From: Pachyseris speciosa
Lineage: Eukaryota; Cnidaria; Anthozoa; Scleractinia; Pachyseridae
NCBI GenBank assembly: GCA_016490735.1
Contig: JAEMWC010000005.1
Coordinates: 2,087,501 to 2,151,500, forward strand
Length of the DNA: 64,000 nt
Direction: 5' to 3'
Shown here in pieces: positions 22,111 to 34,994 of the stretch; positions within the stretch are counted from its first letter, which is position 1; each line of letters opens with the position of its first letter. Below the pieces are notes generated by a model that saw only the letters and a list, made by a program, of their open reading frames with translations, had not been told where the DNA came from and ran no database searches. The position numbers and the translations under genes are program-made.

Positions 22111-23202
22111 GACCCCTATTCACCCCCCTCTTCTTCACTCTCGTCCCGAGTGTGCGAGAAATGCGCCAGGAAAATCTGTCCTGCAACTGCACTGTTCCGT
22201 TTCTTTCGAGGAAATCTTAGTGCACAAACCGGGCCGCAAAGTTGTCCGAATTCTGCCAGTGAGTCTTCGCCGATCGCAAGCGAGAGGTTTAAACGCATGG
22301 CGCGTTCCCCTTCTACAAATTCTGTCACCTCAAAATCAATTAGAGTTGAGAATAACGAGGAGGTCCATAAATTATGGCCCTGATCGCTCAGATATTGATC
22401 TTGAATGAAACTGAAAAACCTCTATAAACTGTACCGAGTCGATGTTATAATGAGTGTTGACAGCGGCTTGTGTACTGTGTTGACAGATTCTAAGGAATAG
22501 CCAATCAAAGTTTTGCGTAGTGTCTAATTTTCGGAGCTCCGCTCGCGTCGCGTCTCCTCGCAACTTGGCGCGCGCGCGTGTCTTTCGCTCGCCCCACAAT
22601 CCATCGCCGAAATTAGAGACTTCTCGCAGTCTAGTCGAACAAGAAAGGACACGAAGGAACAACTTTGGCACATACAATGCAAAAGACGGGAATCGTCGCT
22701 GAAAAAAAGAAACTCCACAGTTTCTGATAGAGTCTGCCTACCGTGACCTACAAAAATATGAAAAACCCGAGGGAAGGTTTCAGCTTTATTGCGGTCGCAT
22801 TGAACGTGGTAAACCCAGAGTTGAGTTTGCCGAGCCGGAGAACGAAGGTGAAGTCTCGGATGTCGACCAAGGATGAAGCGAACTTTGCAAACCTCGGTAA
22901 CTACGCCAGATAGAAGCCCCGGCGAAGAAAGATCGCCAAGAAAAAATAGCAAAAGACATCCTCATTACTTGGGCTTCGGGGACCTGGTCGTTCATAATGC
23001 TTTGAAGTGGGAAAGCAACCAAAAGTCTGAAAAGTACTGTCTGCGACGAATTATTTTAGATTGCAGCCGCGGGCACTGGCAATTTTGCTAAATCATATAG
23101 GCAAAATAGTGAGAACATCTTTGCTTTGAAGTAAGTTATCGACTGCTGGTTTCAAATCTAACGGACAGTTCAGATGTTTGGAGAAAGTTTCGCAAGCTTC
23201 GT

Positions 23203-26200
23203 GAGGGTCGAGGGTTCTATGTCGAGGGGCGAGGGTTCCATGTCGAGGGTCGAGGGTAACAAATTTTTCCAAATATTTATTATTAAAAAAAGAAATAAAA
23301 AAGACAAGAAATTGAAAAAAGAAATTAAATTAAAAGAGAATTGAAGAAGAATCTAGTAAGCGTTTCCAAAAAGCGAATTGCACGTGGACATTAGATCTTT
23401 TTGTAAGTGGACAGCCTAGGGGGTGGGGGATGAAATAGTGAATAGCCCGTGCCGTGCCCCATGTAATCCCAATTTGGCTTTAGAAACGTCACTGATTTCA
23501 TTTGTGTTTTACAAGATTTCATTTGTGCATCACACCGGGGGATACTTCCCTATAGGGCCTATACGGATAAGGTATGGCTTTTGATTCCGATGTCCCGAAA
23601 CGGGTATATAAGTTCAAGCGCACCTATACTTATCAGGATCTTTGCCAGGTTAGGGATTTGTTCGCTTTCAGTTAACGTTCTTTCTACAATCTTAAAAAAG
23701 AGCGCGTTGGTATTTACTGTAATTTTTTTTGTTCGAAACAGGGTACGGGTTTCAAACTTGCAGTAGGGTAAAGTTGCAATGTGCGATCGAAGCAAATCTA
23801 AGGGAGATTTCGAAAAATTTGCGGCTTCGAAAAATCGCGATTCCTCCGTTAATTCTTTAAAGCACGTGCCTACCTAATTTGAACCTCTATATAGCCTTTA
23901 CAAAATCGGTATAGAGCGTTTTCAGTCACGCAAGTACAAAAAATAAAATCATCATTCATTCAATAGACAAAGTCAAGAGATTGTGATATTATAGAAGAGT
24001 AATAAATAAACAACATGCCAAAGTCTCAGGGCCGTGTGATATCCCGTACTCGAGTTATTCGGCACAATGTACCACTCAAAATTATAGTGTTTTGTACGGA
24101 AATGCCATCTTGGCGTTCCTCTGAGGAACCCCAAGATGGCGACCGGAAGCAAGTTAAAGCATGTTTCTTTCTCGAGTCTATCTCAAAGGCTTTGTTCTCT
24201 CTGTTGAGCTTTCAATCATGCACATAGATGCTGCCCTTACCATGTTGGGCTTTCAACCTCAAAAACACACGGTGAATCGATGTTTTCATGTAAGTGACTT
24301 GCTTGTGAGCAGAAATCTTTATGTCACGCACTGTGAAAAACTCTTAAATTCAAACTGCTCTATTTTCAAAACAGAGCAAGGTAACGAGCTGAAAACATGC
24401 AAGCAGATACATTTCTAAAATGTCTTTTACGTAATGAAGATAAAAGTGCAGAAGTCTGTTTACTTTTGAATTTTAGTTCTTTTTAGACGTCACGTGGAAG
24501 CCCCCTGTAGGTCTTGTGAGATGGGAGATTACAGAGAGCGGAAATGACGCCATTTTCCGCACGAGTAGATACGAAATCATTACAAATCACATGAATTTCT
24601 CCATGACAATAGCACAAGACAGGTATGATAAGTGACACCGTTCGGGTTCGCGCAAGCTGTTTAAAACTTTTCTCAGTTGAAACGAATTTGTAAACAAAGG
24701 TGCGTATAACTATGTAACAAAAAATTACGAGCAAGACAAGTTTGATTTTTTTCGTCCGCGAGAAATAAAGCCGTGACTACACGAGCGAGGATTTGCTTTG
24801 CAATGGTGATGCGTTTTTTTTTTTTAATTGTCGTGTAGCCGGCACGCGGGAGTGGCTATAGGAGTGAAAAATTCCGCGATTTTGTCGCGAAAATTTCAAC
24901 TCATTAAATTTCTCGCGGTTTGTTGTATACGATATTTTTAGTTGTCGCCATTGCATCACTTGCGCGCGAGTGGTTACACATGCGATTATAACTGCGCGCT
25001 GACAACACGACAATGTTATAAAAAATCGCAATTAAAAAAAACGTTCCTGCAGCCGCACGAGATCCGGACATCTACGCAAATCTCACTTTTTCTGGTGAAC
25101 CGCTTCTACCCTCAAGTTTCGTCACTTAAGTAAGATCTTGACAATCATAACAACCGTTATTGATTGAAAACAATCTCCAAGGATAAGAAACCTACGGTGA
25201 CGTCTAAACTAAAAGTATACACAAAAGCGCCCAACAGCACCTACCCTAACGCCAACAGGCCTTTCCTCCTTTTCTGTATACGCGCTGTGTAATAGTGGTG
25301 ACAGTGTTGTCGGTTCATCATCACTAACAGTTACAATAACGGTAACGAGACGACAATTACCTTTACAATTTCCCGTGATTTTTCAATGGCAATTAACATC
25401 GCCTCCTTCTCGTCCTCTGCCTGGTACCTCCTCCACCAACTGTTTGATTTTTTTCCCTCTTATCACATCAGCGAACAATTTAGGAGAATCCATAGTCTTT
25501 CACAAAGAATCGAAACAAATCGCAATTTACAATCTTACGAGAAAAGCTTCGGCAAATATCGATTTGACGTTGTTTCAAAGAAGTTGATCACCGTACCGGA
25601 AATCGCGACCAGGTATTCTATTTTTGCCGCAGCCAATCAATTGTGGCGTAATGGCAAGTCAAAGCAGTCATTTTTATTAAACTGGCTCAGGGCATTTTGC
25701 GAAAATGTCATGAGAAATGGAACTGATGGTGGCTACTGGGCAGCGTAGCTTGTAGACATTTTCTTTTAGAAAAATACAAAATATTTAATAAAAGCAGACT
25801 ATTCTGGCCAAGAAATTTTATTGTGTGGAACTTGTAACCTGCCAAAGATCCTGATAAGTACAGGTGCGCTTGAACTTATATACCCGTTTCGGGACATCGG
25901 AATCAAAAGCCATACCTTATCCGTATAGGCCCTATAGGGAAGTATCCCGCGATGTGATGCACAAATGAAATCTTGTAAAACACAAATGAAATCAGTGACG
26001 TTTCTAAAGCCAAATTGGGATTACATGGGGCACGGAAAGGGCTATTCACTATTTCATCCCCCACCTCCTAGGCTGCCCACCTACAAAGATCTAATGTCCA
26101 CGTGCAACTCGCTTTTTGCAAACGCTTAGATTCTTCTTCAATTCTCTTTTAATTTAATTTCTTTTTCCAATTTCTTGTCTTTTTTATTTCTTTTTTTAAT

Positions 26201-26262
26201 AATAAATATTTGGAAAAATTTGTTACCCTCGACCCTCGACATGGAACCCTCGACCCTCGACC
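23203..26262. mobile_element. Large fold-back (long-TIR) DNA element, ~3.06 kb
   Basis: Arms of about 420-450 bp (23203-23655 and 25840-26262) are inverted copies with few differences. Shared landmarks include GTCGAGGGTCGAGGGTAAC, CACGTGGACATTAGATCTTT, GATTTCATTTGTGTTTTACAAG and GATTCCGATGTCCCGAAACG. The outer ends are short direct iterations of GTCGAGGGTTC. The 2.2-kb centre holds repeat R copy 3 (23925-24490) and no transposase. Arm symmetry suggests either recent transposition or gene conversion between arms. Confidence 0.8.
23925..24490. repeat. Repeat R, copy 3
   Basis: Shares CACGCAAGTA, CTCGAGTTATTCGGCA, TACCACTCAAAATTATAGTG and later GCAAGCAGATACATTTCTAAAA with the copies at 18880 and 19600, in the same orientation. 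It lacks the retrozyme and therefore serves as an empty-site reference. Confidence 0.75.
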
Positions 26263-26373
26263 AAAAGGCAGACTCGCCCTTTACAGACAAAAACCAAACA
26301 AACCCAAACCACGCAGTTCACGCTTAATGATAGATTACGTCATCATGCGGTCAAATTAGCCATTGCTTAATGC

Positions 26374-26700
26374 ACATGTCATCGGCTTCCCCGTGGGGTC
26401 GACCCCCGGGCCTACCAGGGAGATATGTGGCGGAATACAAGGAGATGTACGGGATTCTTCGCCCGAGGGTAGGGGAAAATCTTGACATTGTTCTACGATT
26501 AAAGATTAGGGGGTGGGGGAATTCACAAGTTTGAAAAGGATGTAACGGGAATTTTCAGCTGAGAAACACCTAACCCAGGGGACTTTGTCTTGAGAGATTC
26601 CCCGACCCCCCCCCCCCCTCCTCAAGTTTGCTTGACTGATTTTACAATCCCCCTGGTTAGCCCGGGGGTCGATCCCATGGATGGAAGCCGATGACATGTT
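26374..26700. mobile_element. Short TIR element with G/C-rich ends
   Basis: ACATGTCATCGGCTTCC at 26374 and its complement ending at about 26700, followed inward by GTCGACCCCCGGGC and its complement, make imperfect ~45-bp inverted repeats around a 230-bp centre that includes a poly-C run. Confidence 0.65.
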
Positions 26701-27255
26701 CATAACCTGTTACATGTCCACTGGTGAAGCGGTCCCCATATTTTTTACACTACACTCAAACCAAAAACACCACAGAAATACCTTTAATAAAAAGAAGATT
26801 CCTCACTACCAATTTCCATCACATAAATTACAGATATTTCAATTTTGTTTCGGCAGTGGTTTCAGTAGTTTAAATAACGTATACCTTCACCATTCGAAAA
26901 ATTCTCCATTGAACATTTTCCACACGCTTCACTCGACGCATGGACCCAACCATTCTTGAACAACTATCAGAAGATCTGATTATATATATACAACTACGCA
27001 AAACCAACGCAATTACAAAGACCAAAAGTAAGTACTTGCCATCATGTTCCTCAAAATTTACAGTAAATGTTGTTTGCGTTAGGAAAATCTCTTATTCCGA
27101 ACTGCTTTCTGAGCGGCTTTCCGCTTTCGTGGCAAAAAACGAGTTGACTTTCACAAACAACTGTGATATTTATCGAGCAATATGCAAATGCAATCTACCT
27201 GGATAAACAGACAGTTGATAACTCCTTTCTGTGGATTGCATTTTTCACGTGTACA

Positions 27256-27352
27256 TGTCACTCATGAAAACAATAACTTACGTAACCATCACCTTGAATG
27301 AAAATACTATTTCCATTCAAGGTAACGGTTTCGTAAGCTATTGTTTCATGAG
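27256..27352. mobile_element. Hairpin (palindromic) element
   Basis: Arms CACTCATGAAAACAATAACT...ACCTTGAATG and their near-complement form a ~95-bp near-perfect hairpin with a short loop. Probably a miniature inverted-repeat element. Confidence 0.6.
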
Positions 27353-27615
27353 TGTATCAAGAGAGTATCTATTCAATGTCTATTCAATTAATTGTTTTCC
27401 AAAAAAGACAAAAGTATAATTGCATTCGGTGATATAATTGCAGGCAGAAAACAATGGGTTTGGATGACAATCAGTTATTATAATAGATAATTACTTCGGC
27501 TCACAGCATTATTGGATATAATTATCTATTAAATCCCTGATGAAGTCAGTGTGTGATCAGACGAGACCGCTCGCATAATAAACAAAGTTGACGGCGAGAT
27601 ATCTTGCTGTGTACT

Positions 27616-27618
27616 GAG

Positions 27619-27674
<56 letters not shown>

Positions 27675-27774
27675 GATGATGATGATGATGGATGATGTCT
27701 CATCCGAAACATGTTTTCATTAAAAAATGAACTTCAAAAATATCATGTGCTTCATTAAAGCGATTTCTTACTTC

Positions 27775-27806
<32 letters not shown>

Positions 27807-27807
27807 G

Positions 27808-27839
<32 letters not shown>

Positions 27840-27840
27840 T
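27616..27840 (+). repeat. (ATT)n microsatellites
   Basis: 27618-27675 is an (ATT)n tract passing into GAT/ATG repeats, and 27777-27840 is a second (ATT)n tract. Such tracts often mark LINE or SINE 3' tails in this window. Confidence 0.9.
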
Positions 27841-28236
27841 AAAGAAGATTAAAAAGTTAAAAATGAGGTAATCTTTACCTTGTGTTAATCATGTGCCTTA
27901 CAAGAAAACACTTGGAGGTTGAAGAATTGCGTGTTTGAAGATAAGTCACTATCCTTTCCCCTTATATTTAAACCACTTAGTTTTCCAAAAATTGTGGAAT
28001 CGCTTATCCAGTACTCCAATATCCAACATTTTATAGTTGTCTTCATTAAAATGGCTTTTCATGCAGATGTGGAACGATATAAATGAATAAAATATAATAC
28101 AATTAACCTTATTTAAAATGCAATAAAGTACTTCAATAAAAATACTATGAACCACTGCATACATGGCCCCTAATTCAAAAACACCTCTAAAAACAACTTC
28201 TGCACTTCAGCCTGCGAGGGAGGAGGAGGCTCTTAC

Positions 28237-31200
28237 CCTTTTCATTAGGTGTTTTCCGATCTTCTTCCCTTTTTGGGAGCTTGTTTTCTGCCTTTAATAC
28301 AACAAACGCAAAAACAAAAATCTGAAAGGAGTGGTTTTGACATAGAAATCTTCAGCAGAGAAATACAACGCTGAAACATGATTACGGAAAAAGAAATTAG
28401 TTAACCCACCTCGCGTTTTTCGGACATTCTGCTAAATGACCAAGTAAAGTAACCTTCGTAAACTGTCAAGACTTTAATTTCAGATGGCCCAGCGACAACT
28501 GATGTCTTCACTGATAACGAAAGGAAATAAGTAGTGAGCTACCGGTTGAACTTTGATATCGTGCGTTGTTTTCCAAATATAAATGCTTGTTGATGTCGTG
28601 ATCGCATATCCTCATTGGTCTCACGTTAATCAGGTGCATTGGACAGGACTCGGCAGATATCGGAAAATTGTCCTCTACATTGTTTTTTTGGTAACTGATG
28701 TAAATGACCTCAAAGCATGACTTTCACTGTGATTATTTATTACCATGATGACAATATTTCCGATGATCATGAAAGACTGTGACAGGGCAATATCGACCTT
28801 AGACTGCGCCCGTTTCTTCTCCCAGTTCTGTAGCTCGCATTGGATTTAGCGTGGACGAGCAGCGAACCCTAAACCTTTCCACTTGGTAAGGTTGAAGATA
28901 TAGACTACGGAACGTATTTTCATCTCCTGGCGGATTTGCCACCGTCGACGTCTTTTTCAGATTAGTAGTTGAAGCTTCGAATGAATTCAGCCCTGGCTTT
29001 TGGTACAATTTACAATATAAATGCAAAACATTTTTTCGCGGTATAATGGCTTTTCGCTGCTTTCATTTCAAATTTATCCTTCCAAAGTTATTTTCACTTA
29101 TCCGCAAATTTAAACGCTGGCGTGTACTAAAATTTTAAATGGAGGACTTTGGACCTCGCGCGCGACAGAACGTGGAATGTAAACAAAGCGAAACAAATGT
29201 AATTTAAGGTGGCTGGTATCAGTTTCCCTCGCGTGGAGAGTGGCCAGCAGCGCGCGCGACACACTTTATACGCGCGAGATTTGAAGAACGGGAAAAACAA
29301 AAACAAAGATGGCGGCGCGAGGCTTTCTTCGAACAAGGCTACGTTTGTCCTGTTCAAAAAGAAATTCGCGTTTATCTGAGGCCGTATGTACTCGATCGAC
29401 TAAAGTTTATTCAATTTGCATAAGCAGATTTTCTTTCCCGGAGATTGTTAATGCATATTAAAGTTCCAAAGAGAAAATTTCCACCTGTACTGCGATCGAT
29501 CATGTCGGGAACCGTGAGGATAAGGTGCCGGAAAGTAATTGTAAAACTGCAAAAGTGGGATAGCACTTCAATTTTACTTACAGGTAATACATCTCAACAT
29601 TCTGTTATTTCTATGCCTCACCGCCTCCTGTTGTTTGTCGCGAATCACATCTGTACTCGTGTCAGTCAGCTGAATTGCATGCAGTTGACATGTGTTCTGC
29701 GAGCAATTTAGTCAATTCTATGCTTTCGCTTCGTGTTATTCAACACAAACATGCTTAATTAGTCATGTCGCAGGTTGTGGAGAAATTCTTTTACGTGAGC
29801 CCAAACGTTTGGCCAAACTGCAGTAAAAACAACAACTGTGGACTATTAAAATTCACCGTACTGAAATCTACTCGGCGCGTGGACTGCAAACAAGGTGCCC
29901 GCGCTTGTACGTGTAATGGTTAGCGGCAGTCAGCAAAGCGCATGAGCAAATGTCGATCTTTTAGAATCCAGATTTTGAAATGCGCGAAAACGCGCGTGGA
30001 AATTGCTTTACTCACGAAGGTTTTTGCAAGAAAGCGAGCCCGGTGACCCCCTTTTTTTATTGTTTCAATATTAATGTCTTATAAAGAGGAAACGTCACAC
30101 AAAATTCAAGAAAATTCTATCAGAGAAATTTTACACTATTCATAAATTGCCTTTTCTCGCGTTTATAAAACATCCGCTTGATAGAAATTTTTCCTTTTTC
30201 AAATGGCAAAAGTAATCACGTGAAAAAATAGTGGGTCACTGAGTTAGTTTTCAAATTATAATTGCCAGAAGTTGAAATGTAGCTCTGAATAACCCTCAAG
30301 TACCGTTGCCATTGTAACAGCTGACAACGTGATAATAGTTATTTTTGGTCAACAACTAAATGCATAATTTAATCTTGCAAAAGTTTTCTTTCGGCCTCGG
30401 TTTGTCTTTGTGTTCTTTTCTCTCAAAGTTTACGCCGTGAAAAAGCTGAAAACTGGTACCAGCCACCTTAAGGCGAAGAAAGTAGCACGAAAATTATTTA
30501 CATCTCATAGAATCACTTGGCATTGACAAAAAATGATATCAAAATAAGCCTATTTCCTTGACAGGCTAATAAAGCAGATAAAGCAAAGTTTTCTGTTGAA
30601 TATTCTGAAATAATCTGGGAAAACAGCCGAATGTTAACGATCATGAAGTCGGGGACGTCCCGTGCGCATGCTTGACTTCGTGTAAATCGATGCAAAAGCC
30701 AATTTTTCTCTCGGCAAGACCGAAGATTCAGCGAGATTTCGACAAAATTGACGCTTTCACGCTCACAAAAGTTTCGTGTTAGAGATGACGTCAATTTCAT
30801 AACTAATTTCATGACAAGTAACATGTCTTCCTTTTCTTTCTCTCTCTAGGCACTGTACTCTCATAATGAGGATAACGTGTTCTTATCGATTGATCAAATC
30901 AATAGTCACTCGAATAAATTCATTTAAGCTCGATAGCGTGAGGATGGTTGCCCAATCTCCCGAGCCGGGGACTCATGTATTAAACGTACGCGCATTCCAG
31001 ATCGAATTGGAATTTAGAAGGTTTCGTTTTTGAGGAGAGGGGAAAACCGGAGTACCAAGAGAGAAACCTCTAAGAGCAGAGTAGAGAACCAACAACAAAC
31101 TCAAGCCACATATGACGACGAGAAGTATGATCACATTACGCCGATGTTAAAGGAACTCCACTGGTTGCCGGTTGCTAAGCAACTGGAAGTTAGAGACACT

Positions 31201-31633
31201 TTAATGGCTTTTAAATGTATAAAGGGATTAGCCCCACCATCCTTGTGTAATAAGTTCACGACAAGAAGCCAGGTGCATACAAGAAACACTAGAATAAAGA
31301 TAAGCTTAATATACCATTTTTTAGATCAGCAACAGGTCAGCGATCTTTCTCATTTAGGGCTGCTCAGCTCTGGAATGACCTTCCAGAAAGTTTAGCAAAC
31401 ATGGAATCATTTAAAGTTTTTAAGAACGCCATTAAAGGACGTGTCCTTGACGAATTTTTAAGCCATTGACTTTCAAACGGTGAAATAATGAATTATCTAT
31501 CTTAAGTTTTTTAATAATATGGTAATGTAAGTTCTTATCACTTTCAAATGTTTATTTTAGATTTTAACTGTTTACATTACATTTTATTGTAATTGGTATG
31601 TGAAAACCCATTTTAATTGGATGTACCAATAAA

Positions 31634-31691
<58 letters not shown>

Positions 31692-34600
31692 GTTCGGGAA
31701 TTGAACCCGAGCCACATTGGTGGAAGGCAAGTGCTTTCACCACTGCGCCATCCCTTAATGGAGGTATTGCTAAAGAAAGTCCTAAAACCATGGTTTCAAA
31801 AATTCAGGTATATATAGGTATCTTTTAAAGTTGTAATTTTTTGATAGTTAGTACATGCCCCTATTGGAAACCAGTGGTCCCTACCATTTACACGGCGGAA
31901 AAACAGGAAATTCTGGCTGGAAAATGAAGTGGTGCCGCCATGCCATTTGGAAGGTTTCAGAAATTATAGGCCATCGGCTTAATAAAGCACTTTTTCTTTT
32001 CTTTTTGAGCTTTCCAACTGTTACAAGAACATTTTGTGATTTGTCAATTTTTGTTTGGACAAGCTGAAGCTCTGGATGTTTACACCTAAAATTTTCACGC
32101 GAATGGATCGTGTAAATGGTAAGCACCCCAGCTTTTGTTAACGTTGAATAGGCTAGCGCGTTGAAATAAAACTTATCTTCGGGGGAAAAAAACATTGTCT
32201 TCTTCATTGTCATCCCCAATGAGACCAAAATTTGGCAGCTTTACCGGCACAAGCCACGTAACCATACAGATGAACCAGCTTGATCTTTATCAGTTTACCG
32301 CCTGCTAAAGCGTCGAACCCTCCAAACTTGTGGTATCTGGCGCCAAAGCACACTGGGGCAGAGTTCAGTTTGACGTAAGGATCTTTGGGGCCTGTGGTGA
32401 TTCCAAACAGAGAAAATTGGCCATAAAGTGTGGAACTATGTGATGAACGGTCAGTAGGTTTGACACTGATCTGACTGTCATATTATTTTTATTTTTATTT
32501 TATTTTTTTATTTTATTCTTAAGAGAGAAGGATGAGAAGTTAATGGCTCAACGCATAAAGAAGGACACACCTTGGATCTTGTGATTACACGATCTGATGA
32601 TAACATTGTCTCGAATTTAACAATTGGTTCTCCTTTTGTCATCTCTGATCATGCTGCTGTTCACTTCCAGCTATCGCTCAATAAGCCGCCGCTCGACAAG
32701 AAGATTATTTCATTCAGAAAGCTTCGATCTATTGACTTTGATGATTTTTGTGTTGATGTTATGAATTCAAGCCTTCCTGATCTTTTTGCCTCGTCATCTT
32801 CATCCTTGGATTATTTGATTGATCAATATAATAAAGTCCTCGCTTCCATACTTGAGGCTCATGCTCCACTGCAAACCAAGACAGTTACTCTGCGTCCAGC
32901 TGCACCTTGGTATTCTGAGGAGATAAATAATTTAAAGAGATCCCGTAGAAAACTTGAACGACGCTGGCGAATGACCAAACTTCCTTCTGATCGTAAGTTG
33001 TTTGTTGAGGGATGTAATGCTGTCAACAACTTAATTCGTGACTCCAAGAAGAATTATTTCACATCATTAATTAATGAGAATCAGTCAAATTATCAAAAGC
33101 TTTTTAAGATAATTGATAAACTACTACAAAGGAAAACAGATATTCAATATCCCCCCTGCAAATCGCCCACTGATCTTGCTAACAAGTTTATTGAGTACTT
33201 CACTACAAAGATAGATAGAATACGGAGTCATATAATGACTGCTGCTCACTCTCATCGGGATACAGTTCCTGTTGTTGACAATGCCTGTCCATATTCTTTT
33301 GATAATTTCAAAACGGTAACAGCGGACGAAGTTCATACGTGTATCGTTAAGCTGGCTGCTAAGTCATGTGCTCTGGATCCTCTTCCTGGTTATGTTACAA
33401 GAAATGCACTTGGTGTTCTGTTGCATTTCATTTCCAAAATAATAAACATCTCACTGGAATCTGGTCAGATGCCTTCGCAACTCAAGGTTGCCATGTTACG
33501 CCCACTCCTTAAGAAACCTTCTTTGGATCATACACAGTTCTCCAATTATCGCCCGGTGTCGAATCTTTCATTTATCAGCAAAGCAATTGAAAAATTGGTA
33601 GCTAATCAACTTATCTCTTACATTAATGAACATGGGTTAAATGAGACATTTCAGTCAGCGTACAAGCAATATCACAGTACCGAAACTGCACTCATCCGTG
33701 TGCACAATGATATCCTTTCTGCCATTGATAATCGTCGAACTGTAATTTTACTCCTGTTAGACCTTTCTGCTGCCTTCGATACAGTCGATCATGCCATTCT
33801 CCTTTCTCGTTTGCGTGTACGATTTGGGATAGCTGGAAAGCCTCTATTATGGTTGCAATCTTATTTATCGAATCGCATGCAATATGTCTCCGTCGAGGGT
33901 GGTACCTCTACGAAACATGACCTTGAATGTGGAGTGCCACAAGGTTCTGTCTTGGGACCCATTTTGTATTTGCTTTATACTTCGCCGCTTTCAGACATCG
34001 TAAAGAAATTTAACTTGAGCTATCACTTTTATGCTGACGACTCACAGCTATACTTGTCTTTTCAACCAACTGTACTGGGTGATAGGGATCTAGCGGTGTC
34101 TAACATCGAGAGCTGTGTGAATGAAATTAATCATTGGATGATGGTTAATCGCCTTAAATTAAATAAAGACAAGACTGAATTATTGGTGATCTCCGCTAAA
34201 CATCTTCCAAGACCACTCCTTCACGAAATTTCAGTTGCTGGTGAAACTATTAACTCCGTGCAAAAGGCGAGAAATATCGGCACTATCTTCGATAGCCATT
34301 TTTGCTTTAATGATCATGTTACTAACATTTGCAAATCTTCGTTTTATCATCTGCGAAATATCAGCTATATCAGGGAGTTTCTTTCAGCGACTACTACTGA
34401 ATTGCTGGTTCATATGTTTGTAACTTCGAAGTTGGATTACTGTAATTCTCTTTTGTATGGCCTACCAGCCTACACTATAAAAAAGTTACAACACGTCCAG
34501 AATGCCGCGGCGCGCCTTGTCACACTTACAACAAAGCATGATCACATTACGCCTGTTCTTTTTAATCTTCACTGGCTTCCCGTTGAACAACGTATTATTT

Positions 34601-34961
34601 TTAAGATTTTACTTATAACCTACAAGGCACTTAATAACTTGGCACCGTCGTACATTTGTGATTTGATTACATCTTACACTCCATCGCGTCAACTACGCTC
34701 ATCATCGAAGCACCTTCTGGTTTCTCCATCCTATAACTTGAAAACATATGGCGCAAGATCTTTCTCTGTAGCAGCACCATCATTATGGAATGCTTTGCCA
34801 TGTGAAATTAGAAATGCTTTGTCTGTGTCTGTTTTTAAAAGTAGATTGAAAACGTTTCTTTTTAGGAAAGCTTTTTATAATTAATTTTAGTTGTTTTAAG
34901 TGTTAATTTTAAAGTTTTGTAAGGCGCCTTTGAACAGTAGGATACTGGCGCGGTATAAATC

Positions 34962-34994
<33 letters not shown>

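Noticed and set aside
22060..22952. Several overlapping frames of 60-142 codons as a gene
   Set aside because: They overlap a CG-rich dispersed repeat on both strands, with no splice or motif support.
27535..27575. Third hammerhead candidate (CTGATGAAGTC...GACGAGACC)
   Set aside because: The GAAA box is GAGA, and no cleavage triplet or stem I pairing follows.
31564..31817. Open frames on both strands with Ile or Leu runs
   Set aside because: The runs are translation of the (ATT)n LINE tail and the rest is SINE head. There is no gene.
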